Assembly (NCBI GenBank): GCA_017506865.1
Contig: JAFCMP010000379.1
Coordinates: 620,001 to 684,000, forward strand
Source: Tribonema minus
Taxonomy: Eukaryota > Sar > Xanthophyceae > Tribonematales > Tribonemataceae
DNA: 64,000 nucleotides
Direction of reading: 5' to 3'
Shown here: piece after piece, positions 43,398-55,106 of the stretch
How the letters are laid out: every line of letters starts with the position of its first letter
Position numbering within the stretch: position 1 is the first letter of the stretch
The notes under the pieces: model-generated
Seen by the model: only the letters and a program-made list of their open reading frames with translations
Database searches by the model: none
Told to the model about the DNA's origin: nothing
Translations under genes and position numbers: made by a program

Positions 43398-45022
43398 GCC
43401 TGCTGCTCAAGCAGTGCACCTGTGTATAGATCCTGCACTGCGTTGCTCGCCGCCTCCAGCAGGAGAGTAGAGCACCCCCCCATTCGGGATTACTCAACCC
43501 CCTTGGTCGGGCCTGAGCCCGTGCCCATTGGCTGCAAGGTACCATTTTGACCCGCTATCGCCTGTGCAGCATGAGAGCCCTGTAGATTGCCGGCATGGCT
43601 ACCGACCAGGCTGAGCGTTGTTGCGTTGGCTGTGCCGTTGCTAGCGGTTCCAGACTGCGATACCAAGCTCTGTGCGCTGTAGAAGCTGCTGCATTGCCCA
43701 GCACCTGTCACACCTGAAGTCAGCGCAAAGCCGTGCGCAGTGCTGATGACACCACTCTCATGTGTACCGCCATCGAGAAGAACAGATAGCGGCACTGAGC
43801 TGTGGGTCCCAACACCACCGTCACCTCCATCAACAGCTGACTGTGCGAAGCCTTGTGTAGACAGAGGCCCTGTCAGTGAGCTACAAGTCCCGTGGCCATG
43901 ATTGCCGCTGGCGCCCGTAGACTTGAACATTGCTGCCAGCACTCTCCATCAGCGGCTCCGAGCTTAGAGTCTGTGTGTGGCAGTTGCATCGTTCTGCGAC
44001 ACCATCAACGGCTGCACATGTGCACACCTGAATGACACGGCCATGTCCATCACAAAGCGGCGCTGAGCCGTGCGCCGTATCATGACGACCACCACTGCTG
44101 ACGGCGGATTGCGCGGCACTGTCTGTGATGCTGCTACCAGCAGATGGTAGTGTTGAGCTCCGTGATGGGCTGATAGCGTCACGACCGCCACCATCGCCTG
44201 CCAACTGCGTTGCGCTTCCCGTACCCGTGTCGCCAGCAGGCGGCAATGCTAAACCACGTACACCGTCGCCATTGCCACCACCGGCGTCAGCATGCTGTGC
44301 AAAGCCGCGAGCACTGCTGCTGATTCCCTCTGTCCGCGGCACTGAGCTTTGTATGTTGGCGCCTATGGTTGCGGCTGAGCTTCTCGCATTGCATATGTGA
44401 CCAGGTAGCTGCTCTGAACTGCAAGCCATTCTGTCACCGTCAGCAATGCCGGCAGTCTGTACCAAGCCCTGAGTTGGCACTGTGCTACTCTCATCGGTCC
44501 CAGTGAACGGCCTCACTTTCCGCCTGTGGACGCCAAGTTCTCCAGCAGCCCCTATGGCCACCGCCAAAACCTGTGTATCATGCCCTTGACCGCCAGAAAG
44601 TGCCGCTGTGCTGTGCGTTGCATCGCGGCGACCACCAATCACGTTAGCACACTGCAAAAGGCTCTGAGCACTGTCATCGACGCCGTTGCCCAGGCTGAGC
44701 GACCCTGGACCTGACGCCGTGCTGCAAGAACCAGTCAGCAGCTCTGGGCTCTGTGCATGGCCTTCGTGCTCACAAACAATCGGTGATGTTGTGCCGAGGG
44801 CGCTGCTGCCGAGACCATCAGCAATGTTGGAGCACTGTGCGAAGCCCTGAGCACCACTGCCATCAGTCTCGCAGGACCGCATTGAGGACTGCCCGGTCCG
44901 TAGAGGTCCACCTGCGCAACCTGCCAAATGCACAAGGCCCTGAGTGTTGCTGCCATGTGTGTCCAGCAGCGGAGTTGGTTGCTGAGTGGTACCGTCAAGA
45001 TGATCGAGCAGCGGCGCTGTGG
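43398..45022 (-). repeat. Inverted duplication, left arm
   Basis: This block is the near-perfect reverse complement of 62423-64000; the match runs on to the right window edge. It codes on the minus strand for Ser/Gly-rich text (for example HADAGGGNGDGVRGLA) made of degenerate units with the recurring DNA word tgagcactg. Homology on the other arm begins immediately after element B's 3' LTR and TSD-like site. Confidence 0.85.
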
Positions 45023-45214
45023 GCAGAGCACTGCCATCAAAGCCAAGACATTGTGGTACTGAGCTGCGTGTGTTGCTGCTATGCCTGCAAGCAGCGCCTG
45101 CAACAGCCACCCTTGCGGAGCACTGTGCACCACGGCCACAAGATCCAGCCGGCGGCGCTGAGACAGATGTGCTGCAGACAGAGCCAGCAGCCGGTAATGC
45201 CATGCAGCTGCATG

Positions 45215-45505
45215 TGTTGGAATGAGGAAGTGACCGGTCAGGGACGCCCACAGGCAGGGCAGACAGAAGAGACTATAGAGAGTCGCACTGCTGAGAATGT
45301 GAAGTGAATTAGGATAGCTGGGCAAGCAAAGCATGTCCTAAGAAGGAACCAGCTCTGGAGAGCAACATGGAAAGTGCCAGAAAATATGGGGAAGCCCAGA
45401 ACTATCTGAGGAATATGCTGTGACCCTGCACTGCATGACTGTAGCCAGTGATAACCCTGCATGACCTAGATAACAGCAGACCTATGAGAGCCTGCTATTC
45501 CGACA
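45215..45505 (-). repeat. Copia element 3' LTR
   Basis: 291 bp; differs from the copy at 47365-47655 at two positions noted by eye. Related to the solo LTR at 3920-4215. Confidence 0.93.
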
Positions 45506-47364
45506 CCCCCTCTCAGGCCGAAATGAGGGCTGCAAGCCAAGTGACACTGCTGATAAAAAGCGTGTGTGTGCATGAGCACTGCTGCAGACTGCGGAAAAAG
45601 AAAGTGTGTGTGTGCATGGTTTGCAGGTGGACTGCTGCATGGATTGCAGATGGACTGTTGAATGGAACTGCATGTTGGTGGACTGCTGAATGAACTGCAA
45701 GTGTAGCTAACACTAAGCTGCCTGCATAGAACTGCAGGTGGAGCTAACACTGCTGCATGTGGAACTGGCATGTACCCCCCTCTCAGGCCAAAATGAGGCC
45801 TGATGGTATGAGTAACCCACTGGAAAGTTTACAAGCTGCCAGCAAACCAAGTGCTGATTCCCAATATTCTCGACTTCCCATGCCTTTAATATAGGCTGAT
45901 ACCAGGCAAATAGTGCCATGGTAGATCTGGGGCGAGTGGGGTGCCTCCCTCGCCTTTCAACAAGGCATATTTCAGCAGGCAACATAGTGCCGCGGATGAT
46001 GTGGGGCAAATGGCAAGCTTGATGACTCCGTGGTTGTCCTAGAAGATGGTAGAGGGTGATGCGCCAGACAGGGTGATGGTGGCGAGGTGTGCTGTCTTGG
46101 AGTCCTTGCTGCAAATGAGATCCAACGTCCAGCTCTCCTGTGTGTTCCTGCAGAAGGGAAAGAAGAGAGCACTTGTACGCACTCCTGCCGAATGTCTGCC
46201 GATGGAGATTTCCGCTCTGCGGTCGATGGCCTTGAGCACTGAACAGAGGCTGTCTGCGCCCACTGGCATGGTGGCGGGTACGACGACGCGGACGATGTCG
46301 TAGAGGGTGACGAGCTAAGCATTGATGAAGCCGTGTATGTCACCTATCTCAGTTGCCTGCGCCAAGCCGTCCGTTGTGGTGGCTATGGCGTTGAATGGCC
46401 GGCGGTTGAGCAGTCCTGCAGCTGAAGCAGTCATATGCCTTGTACAGCCAGAGTCGACAATCCACTCCTCGGGACAAGAGGAGGGAGACTCAGTAGAGCA
46501 AGTGGTGCTGACGATGCGGTCCTCGGGACAAGAGGAGGTCGTCTGCGGCTTGATAACCGCCAATAAACCCACATTATTGCTGCTGTTGCTGCTGCTGCTG
46601 GTGCTGCCGCCCTCTCCACAATGGCGACCTTGAATGGTCCAGCCTGGAGGTTTGCCGTGCAAGCAAGTAGTATGTGTCGACCGTGTAGCCACGATGAGAG
46701 CCGCATTGCTGGGAGGCTCTGGTGCTGCTGCTGCTGGTGGTGCTGCTGCAAGTCTGCGTTTGTAGAAGGCCTGCAGACAAAGTTGTAGCTCCGCTAGGGA
46801 GATGCTCTCCAGCTCCGGCTCGAGTTGAGTGCCGAGCAGGTATTGAGCTCGGGCAGCTTGCAGACGATGTGTGATCTGAAGTTTCACGTTGGTGAGGACA
46901 ACACAATCGTCGTCCAGCTGCCTCCTGATGTGATCAAGACTCAAGAGAAAGTCGTCAGGGTCCTGATCCGCAGACATCACAGCGGCTGAGAAGAGCCGCC
47001 TGAGTTTTGTCTGGCGACAAGTTGACTTCGCCTCGTACTTGTTGACGAGGGCTGCCCATGCGCGTGCTGCGCAATTGTCGCCACGCGTGATGCTGTCGAC
47101 GAGGTAGTAGGCTCCATTTGAACAGCACATGACGAGTTCTGCGTAGGCGCGTTTCTCTAGGGCTCCGCGTGCTGTCCTGGCGTCTGCGCTGAGAGCGTCG
47201 CGCACTGCAGTGTCCATTGAACTGGTAAGTAAGCACTGCATCTGTGCCGATCAAATCTGCTCTAGCAAGAAACTTGCCTGACCACTGTCTCCAGTTGGTG
47301 GGCGTGCCATTGAAGAGGGGAACTGCTAGCCGTAGGGCGTCCTTGACTCCAGTCGGTGTGACCA

Positions 47365-47655
47365 TGTTGGAATGAGGAAGTGACCGGTCAGGGACGCCCA
47401 CAGGCAGGGCAGACAGAAGAGACTATAGAGAGTCGCACTGCTGAGAATGTGAAGTGAATTAGGATAGCTGGGCAAGCAAAGCATGTCCTAAGAAGGAACC
47501 AGCTCTGGAGAGCAACATGGCAAGTGCCAGAAAATATGGGGAAGCCCAGAACCATCTGAGGAATATGCTGTGACCCTGCACTGCATGACTGTAGCCAGTG
47601 ATAACCCTGCATGACCTAGATAACAGCAGACCTATGAGAGCCTGCTATTCCGACA
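47365..47655 (-). repeat. Copia element 5' LTR
   Basis: 291 bp. In the element's sense it is followed directly by tggtcacaccg, a tgg-type primer-binding position, and then by the Gag-type frame. Confidence 0.93.
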
Positions 47656-48129
47656 GCATGCATTGTCACCACGCTCGCAAGCAGCGCCTGTAACCGTTGC
47701 AGAACACGGCTGAACGCCGACTTGACCACCACCGCATAGAAGTGCGGGCGTGTGTGTTGTGCCGCCATTGCCCCTGCAAGCAGACTGTGTGACGTTATCC
47801 GTGTTGCTGTCACCCGCCATTGGTTTAGCCGCCGTAGGAACTGTTGCTTCGTGTCTCAGGGCCTCGTCGTTGAGAGTAGCACCGACTCCTACAACCCGCA
47901 CACAGCCCTCGTTGCCCCTGCCAAACTCATCTGTCCCCAGCACTGAGCACTGTTCACAGCTGTTCCCGCCTCCAACAGGACTCATAGATGGAGCAGACTG
48001 AGTGTCTTGTCCACTGCTGTGATGTCCGCCAGTCAGCTGAGTTGAGACGCCAGCGCTGCCATCATCGCTCGTGTCTGTCGACGTGAAGTTCGATAAGTTG
48101 CCGCCACAACTAGCCTCCGATGCTGAGCT

Positions 48130-49818
48130 TCAAGGGCAGTGACCAGCGATCTGTGGTGCCATGCTGAGGGCATTGCTGCCATGGCTACCAACAGTGTCCC
48201 AGAAGAACTGCATGGAGCTTTGAGCACTGCTGCAATGAACACGTGGCTTTGAGATCCCCTGTCCATGACCGTCAGGTGGATCCGTAGAGCCTGTGTGTTG
48301 CTCGGAGCACGTGGACAGAAGTATGCTTCCATGGCCCTTCGCCGGCGAAGTTGAGCGACGAGCACTGCCAGCAAAACTGTTGATCAACGACTCTGACAGC
48401 TGCTGCAGAACACTGCCGTCCATGCCCTGCAACGGACTCCGTGACATGCTGCTGATCTCACATGCGGCACCTGCGACCCCTGCAGAACACTGAGCACTGC
48501 TGCCTCGATCTTCAGGCAGCATCGCTGCATCCGGCGCACAGCCATTCGGGCCAGCAGTCGCCATTGCCATGTTGAGCCTGAGTGAGCAGCCGACGAGAAC
48601 ACCTTTCGTTTGCACATGGCCCGGTGCGCCGCTGATGCAAACACCAGCCCGTGCTGAGCTCGGTGAAGTGCTGCCATGCTGGCAAGCAGTCAGTGTTGCT
48701 GAGCCTCGTGCGCTGCTACCAACATCGAATTCCAGCCGCGCTGGCACGACGATGCCCAGGGTGCTGTCGCCTTCCACAGCGGCATGGCTCCGAGACTGCA
48801 ATCCAGTGCCAGCGTCACTAGTGCGTGTTGCTGACAGCAGTGCTAGCGCGCCGGCAGACAAGATGCCATAAGCCGATCCCGTATCTGCAGTACTAGCTGA
48901 GGTTTCTGCAGACAGGGACAGCGATACTGGTGCAGGCAACAGAGTACCTGACTGATGTGCCACGACAGCAGATTTCGTGTCCTTGCCCTGTTGTACCGCT
49001 GACGGATGTGCCACCTCCGCAAATGCCGTGTCCTTGCCCTGACTTCTACGCTTTTTGACCGCTCCACTCGCACCAGCCTGTGCTGCCGTTACTCCCGCCT
49101 GAGCTGCTGTTGACATCACCTCTGCCTGAGGCATGTGTTGCTGAGGTGCGCCCAATGCAGGTTCGCACAGTGTTGTCGGCGAAGATGTTGTACCCGAGCC
49201 CTGAGCACTGCCATCGACTTGACCAGCAGAGTCGCACTGACACACCAACGTTGCTGATTGCGTCTGGGTTCCGTGCATCGCTGCCACGTTCACAAGTTGC
49301 ACCTGATGAGATCTCTCCTCCAGCAGATTCCATCCTTCCGACCCCGTGCTCCGCAACAGCCTCCATTGCATCTGCTTATGGTGCAGCTGCACCCGCCTGC
49401 ACTGGGGCTGGAACACATGCCGGCGCTTGCGTTCTGGCCAAAACACGCGTCTCTGCTGCCGCTGGAGCAGTTGTCGTTGGAGCACTCGTTCGCCTCGCGT
49501 CGCCAACGCCACCACCGCCATCGACATGCAACTGAGCGCCGCCCCCACCGATGCTGAGCGTACTCGCTTGTGCGCCGCTGTAAGCGTCCCCGCCAATGAC
49601 TGTTGAGGCCATGTCGCAGTTGCGGGTGGTAGGCGTGGTACCTCTGTCGGCACTGCCGCCTTGACGAGCCACCACTGTCGATAAAGCACCGCCAGTGATT
49701 GCCCGTGCATGATCACCATCTGCATGCCGCCTCCCGTGCGCGCTGGAGTCACCTGGCCCAGAGCAAACCTGGACCGCCGAGCACATTGGCACCCGCAGAG
49801 ACTTGCCGGCTGCGCCAT
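48130..49818 (-). CDS. Ala/Ser/Gly-rich open frame of element A
   Basis: An open frame of 562 codons in element A, upstream (in the element's sense) of the copia insertion. The first third is basic (REFWPERKRR-like stretches), the rest is Ser/Ala/Gly-rich and resembles the frames at 41361-43334 and 43398-45022. No domain is recognised. Fossil element part, function unknown. Confidence 0.35.
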   Translation of the reverse strand: MAQPASLCGCQCARRSRFALGQVTPARTGGGMQMVIMHGQSLAVLYRQWWLVKAAVPTEVPRLPPATATWPQQSLAGTLTAAHKRVRSASVGAALSCMSMAVVALATRGERVLQRQLLQRQQRRVFWPERKRRHVFQPQCRRVQLHHKQMQWRLLRSTGSEGWNLLEERSHQVQLVNVAAMHGTQTQSATLVCQCDSAGQVDGSAQGSGTTSSPTTLCEPALGAPQQHMPQAEVMSTAAQAGVTAAQAGASGAVKKRRSQGKDTAFAEVAHPSAVQQGKDTKSAVVAHQSGTLLPAPVSLSLSAETSASTADTGSAYGILSAGALALLSATRTSDAGTGLQSRSHAAVEGDSTLGIVVPARLEFDVGSSARGSATLTACQHGSTSPSSARAGVCISGAPGHVQTKGVLVGCSLRLNMAMATAGPNGCAPDAAMLPEDRGSSAQCSAGVAGAACEISSMSRSPLQGMDGSVLQQLSESLINSFAGSARRSTSPAKGHGSILLSTCSEQHTGSTDPPDGHGQGISKPRVHCSSAQSSMQFFWDTVGSHGSNALSMAPQIAGHCP

Positions 49819-50054
49819 CCCCTACCCCGCTGCACTGACTGCGCGTCTCACCGCCTGGCACAGCCGGCGCGTGGCCTGCACACGAGCTGCGCTGGAGCAC
49901 TGAGGGCTGCATCTGAAACCCTTGAAGACCATTCTTGGGGCGGTGTGAGGAGACCCGATAGCCATCAGAGCTCAATCACGCTCGCAGTGGACTGGACGTG
50001 TTGGGAGTATATGCGCAGGCCAGCAAGGAGGGAGAAGACGCGTACACCAGCGGC

Positions 50055-51374
50055 CTAGCCCTCGACATCTGTTGAGGCCATCACGTACGAGTCCGTCAGC
50101 GCCCGGTCAGGAGGTAGGGTGCAGAAGGAAGATACACTGCGCCCCAGTGGCTGTAGCTTATGCCATGCAAGCATGATTATTGGCTGTGTTTTCCCGTCGA
50201 TGATGGGACGTACAAGTACTCCGCCGTAACCATCACGAATGTATCGCAGACGCGCCTGGCCGTCGAATGAGCATTCCACCTCCACCAGCATCGTAATTTC
50301 GCCAGTGGTGACCCCCGGAAGTCCACAGCGTGCCAGCAGACGAGTGTTACGAGGCAACCAACAAGGCGCTAACTCGTAGCAGCTACTGCCATCTTATTGG
50401 TGGAAGGCACTTGCGGCTAACCATCCCTTGTCACCTAGAGCTCAACGATGTTTTTGATTCGTTTTTCATACTTGCCAACTTGGTTGAACATAAACAACTG
50501 CAGTCACTGTGCGCAATCATAGTATGAAGCAGTGTAGGGTGAGGCTATGTCTTCCGCACGACTGCTTCTTCTTCTTGCTGCGCACGCCTACTCTTTGAGC
50601 TAGCCTCACCACTTGCTTCTCCTTCTCCTCTTCCGTGCCGAGTCGAGGGTGCCAGATATGCACCATATCAGTCGCCTTCAAGAACGTATGTGACACTGGC
50701 TGTGCACGACCTATGACCTGGGCGATAGAGGCCGGCATGGCCTTTTTGTCTGCGCGACCGCTGCTGCAGTACAGGACCACCTCACCATCCTGAGGCGCCC
50801 ATGCACTGACCTCGCCATGCCTCTTTCCAATCTGCCGCCTCAATGTCCTTGTTGTTGCGAATCTCAACGACAGGTCCTGCGCCGCCGCCACAACCAGCGT
50901 GACTCGACCGGAGTCATAATTAATGCCAGCCACCGTCCATACTACTCGTTTGTACGCCGTGCATAGGACCTCATTATCGTCGGTGAAGGACGCGCACAGT
51001 CTAGCTCATCTCGGGGCACCCACGTTGACACCATACAACCGCTGGTGACTGTGGCCGACGGCACCGGCCGACAATCCGGCACATCAGTTGGGTACGGGTG
51101 CTCCGACAAATGGACCATACACCTGGTTGAAGTCCCTCAGCTCCTTCGCAAGAACGTCAGGCTGGTGTGCTATTGCTGCAGCTGCCGTCAACCATGGGTG
51201 CTCACGTGCACCTGCCCCATCAAGTTCGATTGCACAGCGCGTAGAACTGAGACACGGCAAAGCAGCTGCGACGGCAACTCCTCTCAGCACAACCTGTGCG
51301 TGATGGTTCAACGGTGGCCTGAAGTTTTCGACACGTTGCTGAGCATGCCGAAGTTCCGCCCATCTGTACATCAT
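50055..51374 (-). mobile_element. Element A segment homologous to the ORF of element B at 56208
   Basis: Minus-strand text here aligns by eye with the plus-strand ORF of element B: for example VVLYCSSGRADKKA, IAQVIGRAQPVSH and DMVHIWHPRLG against LTLMYSRGSDGEKP, IVQVIDYGESAS and DHVSVWNPLG, and VLVRPIIDGKTQPII with SFCTLPPD against IQVRPIFNGQPLAHV with TYCSLPPM. It shows that both elements carried the same unknown protein. It is a broken fossil copy. Confidence 0.65.
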
Positions 51375-52561
51375 CTCCCCTCGGTCTCACCGAAGCTGGC
51401 ATGTAATGCGCACTCAACATCGTTGCCGAATGAGCTCACCATGATTGTCTCGATCATCCGATGATCACTGAGCTCAATAGTCGAGCGTCAAGCAAGCTGA
51501 TACGCTGTTGCCGTGCCACTGTGTGTCCCAAGTCTGTGCACAAGACGTCTGCAGCCCCCGGGGGGCCCCCCCAGCGCCGAAGGCGGTGTAGAGCTGCAGT
51601 ACGTGTGACTAATAAGCCAGTAACACCAATGAGTACGCGCAATGTAGCCCACCCGACGGCGTTCAGTGGTTGAGGCAGCCGGGTGTGGCAGCAATGCCTC
51701 CCAAGAAAGTGGCTGTAGAAAATCGATTCCGCACGCAACAAATCCCACCAGGCCGTAGGACACCGTGCCCCAAAGTAGACAATATCTAAATGCCTTCGAA
51801 CTAGAAATTTGCCAGAGCACGCAATCATGTGACCTCGGCAAACACGCAGAATACGCCTCGAAAACTAGCAACGCAGCAAAAACTGCAACATGGGGCCGCA
51901 GAAGTACGCCGCGATCGTGCGAGCAGGCCAGCTACACAATCGAGAAGCAGGCTACATGACGTACCGATGTACTGCGCCGCTGCCTCAACGGCACGCTAGC
52001 GCTGCTCGCAATCGCTCCTCAGTGCCAACCAATTATCCCGTCCTCCTGTTTTTCCACCAAGCGCCAGCCCCACTGCTCACCCGAGCGCCAAAGCCGCCCA
52101 GATGACCCGCAAGGCTCCCACCAGCTCCAAAGCACCGCACGCCAATCCCCCAGTCCTGTGCGTCACACACCGCCCTGCAAAACTTTGCGCGTTCGACGTG
52201 TAACTGCCACCGGAAGTTGAACTGTGTGCGAGAAATGGCGACGGAGGCGTGATGCGAGCCCACGAATGCCTGTAGATGAAGGTTGCCACGCTAGTCCGTC
52301 AAATCCTGTGCGTACGCCACACCCGCCCTGCAAAACTCTGCGCGTTCGATGTGTAACTGCCCACCAGAAAAGTTAAACTGCGCGCGATGGCGATGCGTAG
52401 GCCTGCGGCAAGCCCACGATGCCTGTAGAAATTGTGCCGTTGCCCGATGAACCAAACTACCACGTAGGCTGTCAGCAGCCCTTAAACTGGCGGTCTGGCG
52501 GGCTGGGGTCCTCCCCAGTACCGTCCGGCTGACGATACGATCGCAAAAACCTCAAAAAGAA

Positions 52562-53066
52562 GTGCGTGCGCCAGTAAGCAGACCGAGGCTGACAGAAAGC
52601 AGGTCTGAACGGCCCTGGAATCTGTTCTGTCCCTGCCACTTGTGAAGTCCGGGCCCCTGTCAGCAGGGAACACCAGAGGAACCTTTGTCTGCGGGCGGGG
52701 CGTGCCCCCAGGGCATAGCGTCCAAATCCGCGAATTCCGGTCACCAAATGTGGCCTTGGGCCCAAGAAGTGTGCTGTCACGCCATGACAGCGATCCGAGC
52801 AAGCTCGAACACCTCATAAAGACGTGCGTGCGCCAGTAAGCAGACCGAGGCTGACAGGAAGAAGGTCTGAACGGCCCTGGAATCTGTTCTGTCCCTGCCA
52901 CTTGTGAAGTCCGGGCCCCTGTCAGCAGGGAACACCAGAGGAACCTTTGTCTGCGGGCGGGGCGTGCCGCCAGGGCATAGCGTCCAAATCCGCAAACTCC
53001 GGTCACCAAATGTGGCCTTGGGCCCAAGAAGTGTGTTGTCACGCCATGACAGCGATCCGAGCAAGT
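52562..53066. repeat. Tandem duplication, period 262 bp, at element A 5' end
   Basis: The block gtgcgtgcgccagtaagcag from 52562 recurs from 52824. Each unit includes a primer-binding-site copy (ggtcacca) and the first 50-55 bp of the LTR (tgtggccttgggcccaagaa). Confidence 0.88.
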
Positions 53067-53331
53067 TCTGTGGCTGAACAAGAAATAAGTTTTCGATCCA
53101 TGATGTTGGGTGTTCAGTGATAATTAACCAATGACATGCATTGCTCAGCGCGGCCCGCGGAGCATCCACTCCAGACCAGTGTCAACCTCAACTGGGAGTG
53201 TGTTGAACATTGCGCAACCTCAACTTCAACGTCTGTCAAATTCAACTCCAACTTGAAGTTGAAATTCAATATCAACTGTTGCCACAGTGCTCAACATACA
53301 TTTTTGCACACTTCTGCCTACCGCTGCCACA
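53011..53331 (-). repeat. Element A 5' LTR
   Basis: 321 bp with the same ends and the same caacttcaa-type tract as the LTR at 39936-40259, diverged from it. The primer-binding site adjoins at 52996-53008. Confidence 0.8.
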
Positions 53332-54775
53332 AAACATCACGTCGCAGGGCACTGGTGCGAGGTCAACATCGCTACCTTCCAAGCTGTGCGGCACAAAATG
53401 TGCTGCCATCACTGCTGAGCACTGCTGCTTCGCAGATGTTGTCGCACGATGCGCTGCACTGCTCAGCAACGCCATCAACCACCATAGATGTACTGCGCAC
53501 TCCCCACATGGACAGGCCACAGGAACATTAATAAGCGCATTCAGCACAAAGACCCGGCACCCAGTGATTCGTAACCACTGTCCTCACTTTCGCGCTGTTA
53601 GCACTTGAAGTTTCCCAGGCCTTAGGCTGCACAAATCCTGTCAAAGTCTGGGCCATTCGACAGAGACACATTGGTGTGGTGGCGGGGGGCCAGTCACAGG
53701 CAGCTTGGTACAGCCTGATAGTGGGCACCAAATTGGGTTTGGATAAGCATGGGCGTTTCAGTCTTGAACGGGCAATCAGCTGTGCAGCAGCAGCTGCTGC
53801 CTAAGGGGGATGCAACTTTACATACCTGTGCACGGCTTGTAGCAACTACAAGTGACCTAGAGCGGCAACTCCGTCAACAGTGAGGTCGCCTGCGGCCGCG
53901 CCATCCTGTGAACTCAGCAGCAGCTGCCAAATATGGCTGTTCCCCAAAATCCGCTCCACCCTGGCGCGACGCCTGTCACAGCAGGACCTCTGTGATGCAC
54001 GCACTCGCACTCTGTGGCGCCTCCCGGTCTGCGTGATTTGAATGCAACCACCCCTACTCGTCATGCCTCTGTGACCGCATCGCTGTGCTATCCTGCCAGC
54101 TGCAGAGCGTCCAAGGAGTCGGGCAGAGACGAGACGAGAGAGACGACACACTCGTAGACATGCCTATCTCCAAGTCGAAGGAGATGATGATTGACATTTT
54201 ACCGAGGGTTTTTAAAAAAGTGTGTGTGTCACTTCGACAAGCAGTTAAACTTGGACGCTTGGCGCCCGGGGGGCGGCGGATACATCTTTACGACCGCTGC
54301 GCAGAGATAGGGCGGCTGGCTCGCGAAACGGCACTCCGTCGGAGGGGAAGCCTGCTCTTCTGCTGGACAGCCGTCGTGCCGGCAAGGAGCGTTGTCTGCG
54401 ATTTTAGGCCGACGACGTGCGCCACATAGCAAGTATAGAAAAGATGCTGCTGGCCAGCCGAGAGTGCTGTAACAGTTTCAGCTCTGCCCAGGTCCTTCAG
54501 TTCTGCCCAGTTCCTGATGGTCCTCACTGGGTACCTGTTGACGCTGGCACACTGCCATTGTCGAAGCGCATGAGGCCGGGAGCCTGGCGCGGGATGTGAC
54601 CTTTCTGGTGCTATGGGCATGCGGAGTGGCAGCGCCTTTCTACAGTTCGGAGGGACCACCAGTTGCGTGCTGCGGTTGGTTCTGGCGGTGTTCAGCACTC
54701 TCGCCATGTTAACAGCAAAAAAGTCTGTGAAGCTTGATTAGGTAATGTTCAAAGCAAACAAGTCTGTTAAGCTTG
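53332..54775. other. Spacer between elements A and B
   Basis: Bases 53332-53520 are an inverted copy of part of element B's repeat-coding region (58185-58330). The remaining 1.2 kb holds a minus-strand open frame of 139 codons (54707-54288) without motif, and two near-identical 16-bp words (aagtctgtgaagcttg and aagtctgttaagcttg) just before element B. No host gene was recognised. Confidence 0.5.
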
Positions 54776-55106
54776 TGTGGCAGCGGTGCATGCAGAGGTG
54801 CAAGTGCGACAGCACATGTGTAGCGGTTGATGAGACGCACAACTCGTCATGCATTTGTTGAAGTTGTAAGTTCACCTTCAAGAGTGAGGTTGATGTTCAA
54901 GTTGAATTTGAAGTAGGGTTGCTCCGCATGTTGGTTTAGGGTTAGCGTCATGCGCTGAGCAATGCTGCGCTGCTTGCAACTGCTAATAAAATCACTGGAC
55001 ACCTTGAACAAGCTGGAAGCTTACCCCTCATGGATCTGGTCATTGTGTATATGGCAAACGCTGTGAAATGAGCAGTATTTAGACACATCAAGGCCGCTGG
55101 GCCACA
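54776..55106 (+). repeat. Element B 5' LTR
   Basis: 331 bp. It contains gttgaag/ttcaac-type words like the LTRs of element A, and a ggtttagggttag telomere-like word at about 54942. Confidence 0.8.

Larger units (their letters stand above)
45215..47655 (-). mobile_element. Ty1/copia LTR retrotransposon, young but defective (fossil)
   Basis: Two 291-bp LTRs (45215-45505 and 47365-47655) begin TGTTGG and end CCGACA on the plus strand; I counted two differences between them. A 5-bp target duplication, gcatg, flanks the element (45210-45214 and 47656-47660). On the minus strand a Gag-type protein (LRLAVPLFNGTPTNWRQW, near the start) and a protease-like signature (EWIVDSGCTRHMTA, near 46460) are recognisable; reverse transcriptase and integrase are not seen, so it is broken. 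A purine-rich tract (gagaggggg) adjoins the LTR at 45505. It inserted recently into the Ser/Gly-rich frame of element A. Confidence 0.93.
39936..53331 (-). mobile_element. Element A: LTR retrotransposon, probably Ty3/gypsy-related (fossil)
   Basis: LTRs at 39936-40259 (3') and 53011-53331 (5') have TGTGGC...GCCACA ends. Next to the 5' LTR is a primer-binding site (52996-53008, tggtgaccggagt in the element's sense), and a G-rich polypurine tract adjoins the 3' LTR (about 40260-40275). An integrase-core-like remnant lies at about 40740-41130, just before the 3' LTR, the usual place in Ty3/gypsy elements; no reverse transcriptase motif was recognised. The remaining text is Ser/Gly/Ala-rich open frames and a segment shared with element B. 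A copia element is inserted at 45215-47655. The two LTRs differ at roughly one base in eight by eye, so the element is old and it is broken. No matching target duplication was found. Confidence 0.75.

Noticed and set aside
54288-54707. 139-codon minus-strand frame between elements A and B
   Set aside because: No motif, no splice or start support, and an overlapping plus-strand frame of similar length.
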